Shown here one piece after another: positions 60,988-64,000 of a stretch of DNA of 64,000 nucleotides. Position 1 is the first letter of the stretch. Each line of letters begins with the position of its first letter. The notes beneath the pieces are model-generated. The model saw nothing but the letters and a program-made list of their open reading frames with translations. It had not been told where the DNA came from and did not search any database. The stretch comes from Mixophyes australis (lineage: Eukaryota; Chordata; Amphibia; Anura; Limnodynastidae): contig JAVHZZ010000003.1 of the NCBI GenBank assembly GCA_036250195.1, positions 87,878,418-87,942,417 of the forward strand, in the 5' to 3' direction. Both the position numbers and the translations under genes were made by a program.

Positions 60988-61387
60988 TCTTTAACGGGGT
61001 AATCTCCGCGACAATTGGAGCAAATGTGTCGGTATCGGCAGGCTCTGAGTTGTTGAAAGCGAAGCATCTATTTTTATAGTGATGCAGATCCAGGGTAACA
61101 CTCATGCGATTTAACTTCATCCAGACTTCTACGTCTCTAAGTCCAAAAGGTATATCTGTCCATCCGCTGACCTTTTCCCGAAATTGCTCATCATAGGAGC
61201 ACCACTTTCCCGGGTGCTTGCATGCAAACATTTCATTAATGAGATGCAAATATTTCCATACATCAATACAGGCCTCAGCTGTAGTCTCTAGATAACACGC
61301 CGTGAATACGAAGAACACACTTATCCAGTTGGGAAAATTCTTATGCACCTCAATACATATGCCTCCTTTAGCCCCTGGTACCACCAT
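60977..61387 (-). pseudogene. Gag-like protein fragment with adjacent zinc knuckle
   Basis: The 136-aa frame carries FPNWISVFFVFTACYLETTA, WCSYDEQFREKVSGW and RDVEVWMKL. The YDExFR and ELW-like words are typical of the gag-like proteins of these amphibian elements. It runs into CFAFNN; then, one frame over (61040-60984), a Cys/His knuckle follows with Cys at positions 1, 7, 10 and 19 and His at 5. The split shows at least one frame change. It starts at an ATG at 61385 but is likely internal to a longer original protein. Confidence 0.6.
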
Positions 61388-61528
61388 TTCTTTTTAGGCT
61401 GTGTTGCTCAGGTCAACTAAATCAACGTAAAAACCTTTTTTATTTTATTCCTCATACTAGGGCGAATCCCTAGCAACAAAGCGGTGTTCTCGCATCTAAC
61501 CATGGGGCCTTAATAGCTAATTAGCTTA

Positions 61529-61870
61529 TTATTGTATTTTCACCTCTTTCTTAGCTTTGCTGCCCCCGAAATGGGTGTTTAGTATTTTAATTAACTTGCG
61601 GGGGTCTTTGTCGGTTGATGAAGAGGAGACGTCACTGGTTGTGAAAATGACTGGGCTGGGTGTGCATGTGCTTGAGGCAGGTAGAATTTCATACTCTCCA
61701 GGTGTGTCTGGAGCTGTGTCCGTTCTCATCTCCTGGTCGGTTGTGGCAAGTAGCGAGGTATCAAGTTGTGAGGACATGGCTGTCTGTGCAGTCTCTCTTG
61801 CGGTTTGTTGCACCTCTGAGGCAGGAAGTTGGAACTGGAGAACTGGGTAAGAAGAATTGTTAGTACTCAT
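61529..61870 (-). pseudogene. Low-complexity gag-like N-terminal segment
   Basis: A 113-aa Ser/Thr-rich frame opens with MSTNNSSYPV and ends with a basic patch GGSKAKKEVKIQ. It precedes the capsid-like segment on the same strand. There are no catalytic motifs. It could also be a chance frame. Confidence 0.4.
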
Positions 61871-63420
61871 GGAAGGTGTAGGAAATTAACGCGGCTGACA
61901 GAGGTGACAGAGGTTCTGGGTAACTGGAGATCTGACTCAAGGGAAAATAGTAAAGGGGACATAATGGGTGGGTGGGCATGTCCCTGGACCTGATAGGGGG
62001 ATGGACCGGCCTCCCGTTCAAAAGCACTGAGCAGCGCATTGTTTCAGAAATGCGCATGGGGGAGTATAAACTACTCAGGACTGCGGGTGACCTGGCAGAT
62101 TGCTGAAGATATGCCACTCTTGTGATATCATTGGTGTACCTTGCGTCTATGCCTGGAATAGCCATTTCGCGCATTGGTGCTATGGGTTCATAAACCTCTA
62201 TAAGGTGACTCTGGGGAAGTGGAGGGGGTTACTAACTGAGTGTCCTCTCCTCTATGTACCTGTGCTGACTCTACTGCTAAGCTTCCTATTTCTACTATGC
62301 CCCGCCTGGTTAAGCGCTACCCGGGTAGGGGGCGAGGAAGGGAATCCCCTCTCCTGCTCGGACATTGTGGTGTGCCTGTACTTGTCAACTCTGCAGTCAG
62401 GAGACATTGCGCCCCGTTCCGGAGTGTGAGATCTGGTGGTCTGTGCCTCGTGCGCCATGTCCGGGTCACGTAGGTGACATCCAGGGCGCAAAACATGCCC
62501 TGACATCACACCAGAAGAGACGGCCGCCATTCCAGAAGTGGATGCAGCCGCTCTCTGGTAAGCTCCTTTAGCTTGCACTGTATCTGTAGGAGGGGGTATA
62601 GTGGATGGCAGTGTGGGAATGGATGGGGTAGATTGAGTTGGGCATATCTGGCAGGGATGGTTCTGGTCCTCTTGGGGCGGGACATGATGCTGGCATTTGG
62701 GTAGTTGGAACTTTTTAGGGATGACTGAAGTGATGGGTTCTGAGGGTTGTGAGGGGCGCTAAGAGGGTTTGGGATGAAGGGTGGCGATCAGGGGTTCAGG
62801 GGTTAAACTGGGGTTATTGGTAGCTTGACGTGGGATAGTAACTAAAGCCTGGTGAATAATGGTAAAGGGAGCTGGAAAAGTGAGTGCTAGGGGAGAGTAC
62901 TGAGAGGCATTAAAATATGAAATTTTAAGGGATACTGAGCCTTGTTTGGTGCACGATCCTCCTAGCATCTGCACTACAGGAAAACAAGAACACTCTCAGG
63001 GGGTAGATCCCTTTTATAAGGAACCATGAACACTCCCCTGGGCTGCTATTGGCTGTGAGTTTCTGAGAAAAACTAACTCTGTGAGGGTAAGTGTTTGAAA
63101 CACAAATGCATCATTTTAAATACGTTCAGCTTATGACCTCTCTTTTCTTTCTGTGGAACAGTTTTGAAAATGTTGCTCACTTCTAATCATGTGAACTTTG
63201 TTGTTGAGGATTCAGGATATCCTAATTATATTGCAGGCAATATAGTTAAATAAGATGGAAAGGAGTAATTTTCATTCTTGCAGAGGGTTAGGGACCTGTA
63301 TTAATGTCCCCTTGCTTAACTAAGTTGTATAACTAAATGAAAAGTTTAAATGTGATAGCAGAATGTGCTTTAAAAAGAACTTTTTACTCTGCAGACCATA
63401 AACATTTGATACCATGCATT
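61871..63420. other. GC-richer DNA to about 62990, then AT-rich; possible retroelement 5' region
   Basis: 61871-62990 holds overlapping frames on both strands with no recognisable domain. Composition matches the adjoining retroelement more than the flanking DNA. 62990-63420 has nothing recognisable. Confidence 0.35.
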
Positions 63421-63720
63421 GGGCAGCACGGTGGCTTAATGGTTAGCACTTCTGCCTCACTACTGGGGTCATGAGTTCGATTCCTGACCATCTGTGTGTA
63501 GTTTGTATGTTCTCCCCATGTTTGCATGGGTTTCCTCTGGGTGCGCCAGTTTCGTCCCTTCCTCCAAAAACATACTAGTAGGCTAATTGACTGCTATTAA
63601 ATTGACCTTAGTCTCTCTCGGTCTGTGTGTGTGTGTTATGAAATTTAGACTGATTGCTCCCAATGGGGCAGGGACTGATGTGAGTGAGTTCTGCAGCCGC
63701 ATATCACTATTCCTAACAGG
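63421..63720 (+). mobile_element. tRNA-derived SINE
   Basis: TGGCTTAATGGTTAG (A box, 63432) and GAGTTCGATTCC (B box, 63473-63484) form an internal RNA polymerase III promoter. The conserved body follows: GTATGTTCTCCCCATGTTTG, GGGTTTCCTCTGGG and CCAAAAACATACTAGTAGG. A spacer then ends in TTTAGACTGATTGCTCCCAA and GGGGCAGGGACTGATGTGAG, shared with L2-type tails. The ATAAATAAA tail is missing, so the 3' end is truncated or mutated. Confidence 0.9.
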
Positions 63721-64000
63721 TGGAGATTGCTTGTACTTAACCAGTCCATTTAAACCAAAGAGCTTTTTAGTGTAATCTAATGGAACATATATATGAATTA
63801 TTTGTATGATTTTAATAAATGTTTATCACACTGCCAGTATCTTCTAGTTGTTTCTTTGCCATGTTTATTTATTTACTATTCAGTGCAGTATATATGATAT
63901 TATATTGTTTGTAGTTTATAGTTTGGATGTTTTTTTTTTAGCACAGACCCTACTAATTACCCTGCAGCTAATTTCTACTAGTCATTTGGCTAAATTCATA
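63721..64000. other. AT-rich noncoding DNA, nothing recognised
   Basis: No gene or repeat edge was seen before the window ends. Confidence 0.4.

Larger units (their letters stand above)
60240..61870 (-). mobile_element. Tyrosine-recombinase-type (DIRS/Ngaro-like) retroelement remnant with an SGNH domain
   Basis: Read on the minus strand: a Ser/Thr-rich gag-like start (61870-61529), a capsid-like segment (61387-60977), a zinc knuckle in another frame (61040-60984), the first part of the reverse-transcriptase polyprotein (60987-60712), then directly an SGNH-hydrolase-like segment (60735-60448). The reverse-transcriptase core, RNase H and recombinase are missing, so there is a large internal deletion. 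The family call comes from recalled features of amphibian elements with this gag/knuckle/SGNH layout; the exact clade is uncertain. GC-richer DNA to about 62990 may be its 5' region. Confidence 0.65.

Noticed and set aside
63421..63500. Possible tRNA gene
   Set aside because: A and B boxes are present, but there is no cloverleaf with a proper acceptor stem and the sequence continues into a SINE body.

Overview
The window looks like a gene-poor intergenic or intronic stretch of a vertebrate nuclear genome, most probably an anuran amphibian. This rests on repeat content: ZBED-type hAT transposons, L2/CR1-type LINE ends finishing in the usual ATAAATAAAT plus trinucleotide tail, a tRNA-derived SINE, a tyrosine-recombinase-type (DIRS/Ngaro-like) retroelement with a gag-like zinc knuckle and an SGNH-hydrolase-like domain, many short foldback MITEs, and long GATA arrays. 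I found no host protein-coding exon, tRNA, rRNA or snRNA gene that I can defend. Nearly all longer open frames lie in simple repeats, minisatellites or decayed transposons.

Layout. 1-17 kb: AT-rich DNA with foldback MITEs (about 161, 2611, 4297, 7115 with another MITE nested inside it, 8985, 11255), an L2-type LINE end (5862, minus strand) and AAT microsatellites. 17089-24867: a complete hAT element (7.78 kb) with an exact 8-bp target duplication ATATCAGT, TAGAGATG/TAGGGATG ends, a TATA/YY1-like promoter, a 340-bp tandem duplication in the leader, a BED-finger/hATC transposase gene broken by two single-base frame changes, and a 3-kb 3' noncoding part made of scrambled transposase fragments and two linked minisatellites. 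24.9-39 kb: quiet DNA, several LINE 3' ends, an antisense decayed L2/CR1 LINE (36560-38396), a SINE fragment, a 213-bp direct duplication and a MITE. 39.4-41.0 kb and 50.9-52.1 kb: two complex GATA/CTAT arrays in opposite orientation. 45947-49489: an older relative of the first hAT, with a nested 5'-truncated LINE. 49574-50001: a foldback MITE with telomere-like CCCTAA repeats inside. 57.1-58.9 kb: three minisatellite or microsatellite blocks (39-bp, ACGT, 30-bp). 60.2-61.9 kb: the antisense retroelement remnant. 63.4 kb: a tRNA-derived SINE.

How the parts relate. The most informative internal comparison is between the two hAT copies. The older one shows that the second frame change in the younger transposase is a one-base loss. 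The younger one shows where the LINE interrupted the older. The most unusual observation is that the roughly 2-kb minisatellite in the 3' end of the younger hAT seems to descend from a segment of its own transposase coding sequence, passing through 100-, 91- and 80-bp monomers. All statements are from reading by eye; no alignment or database search was run.
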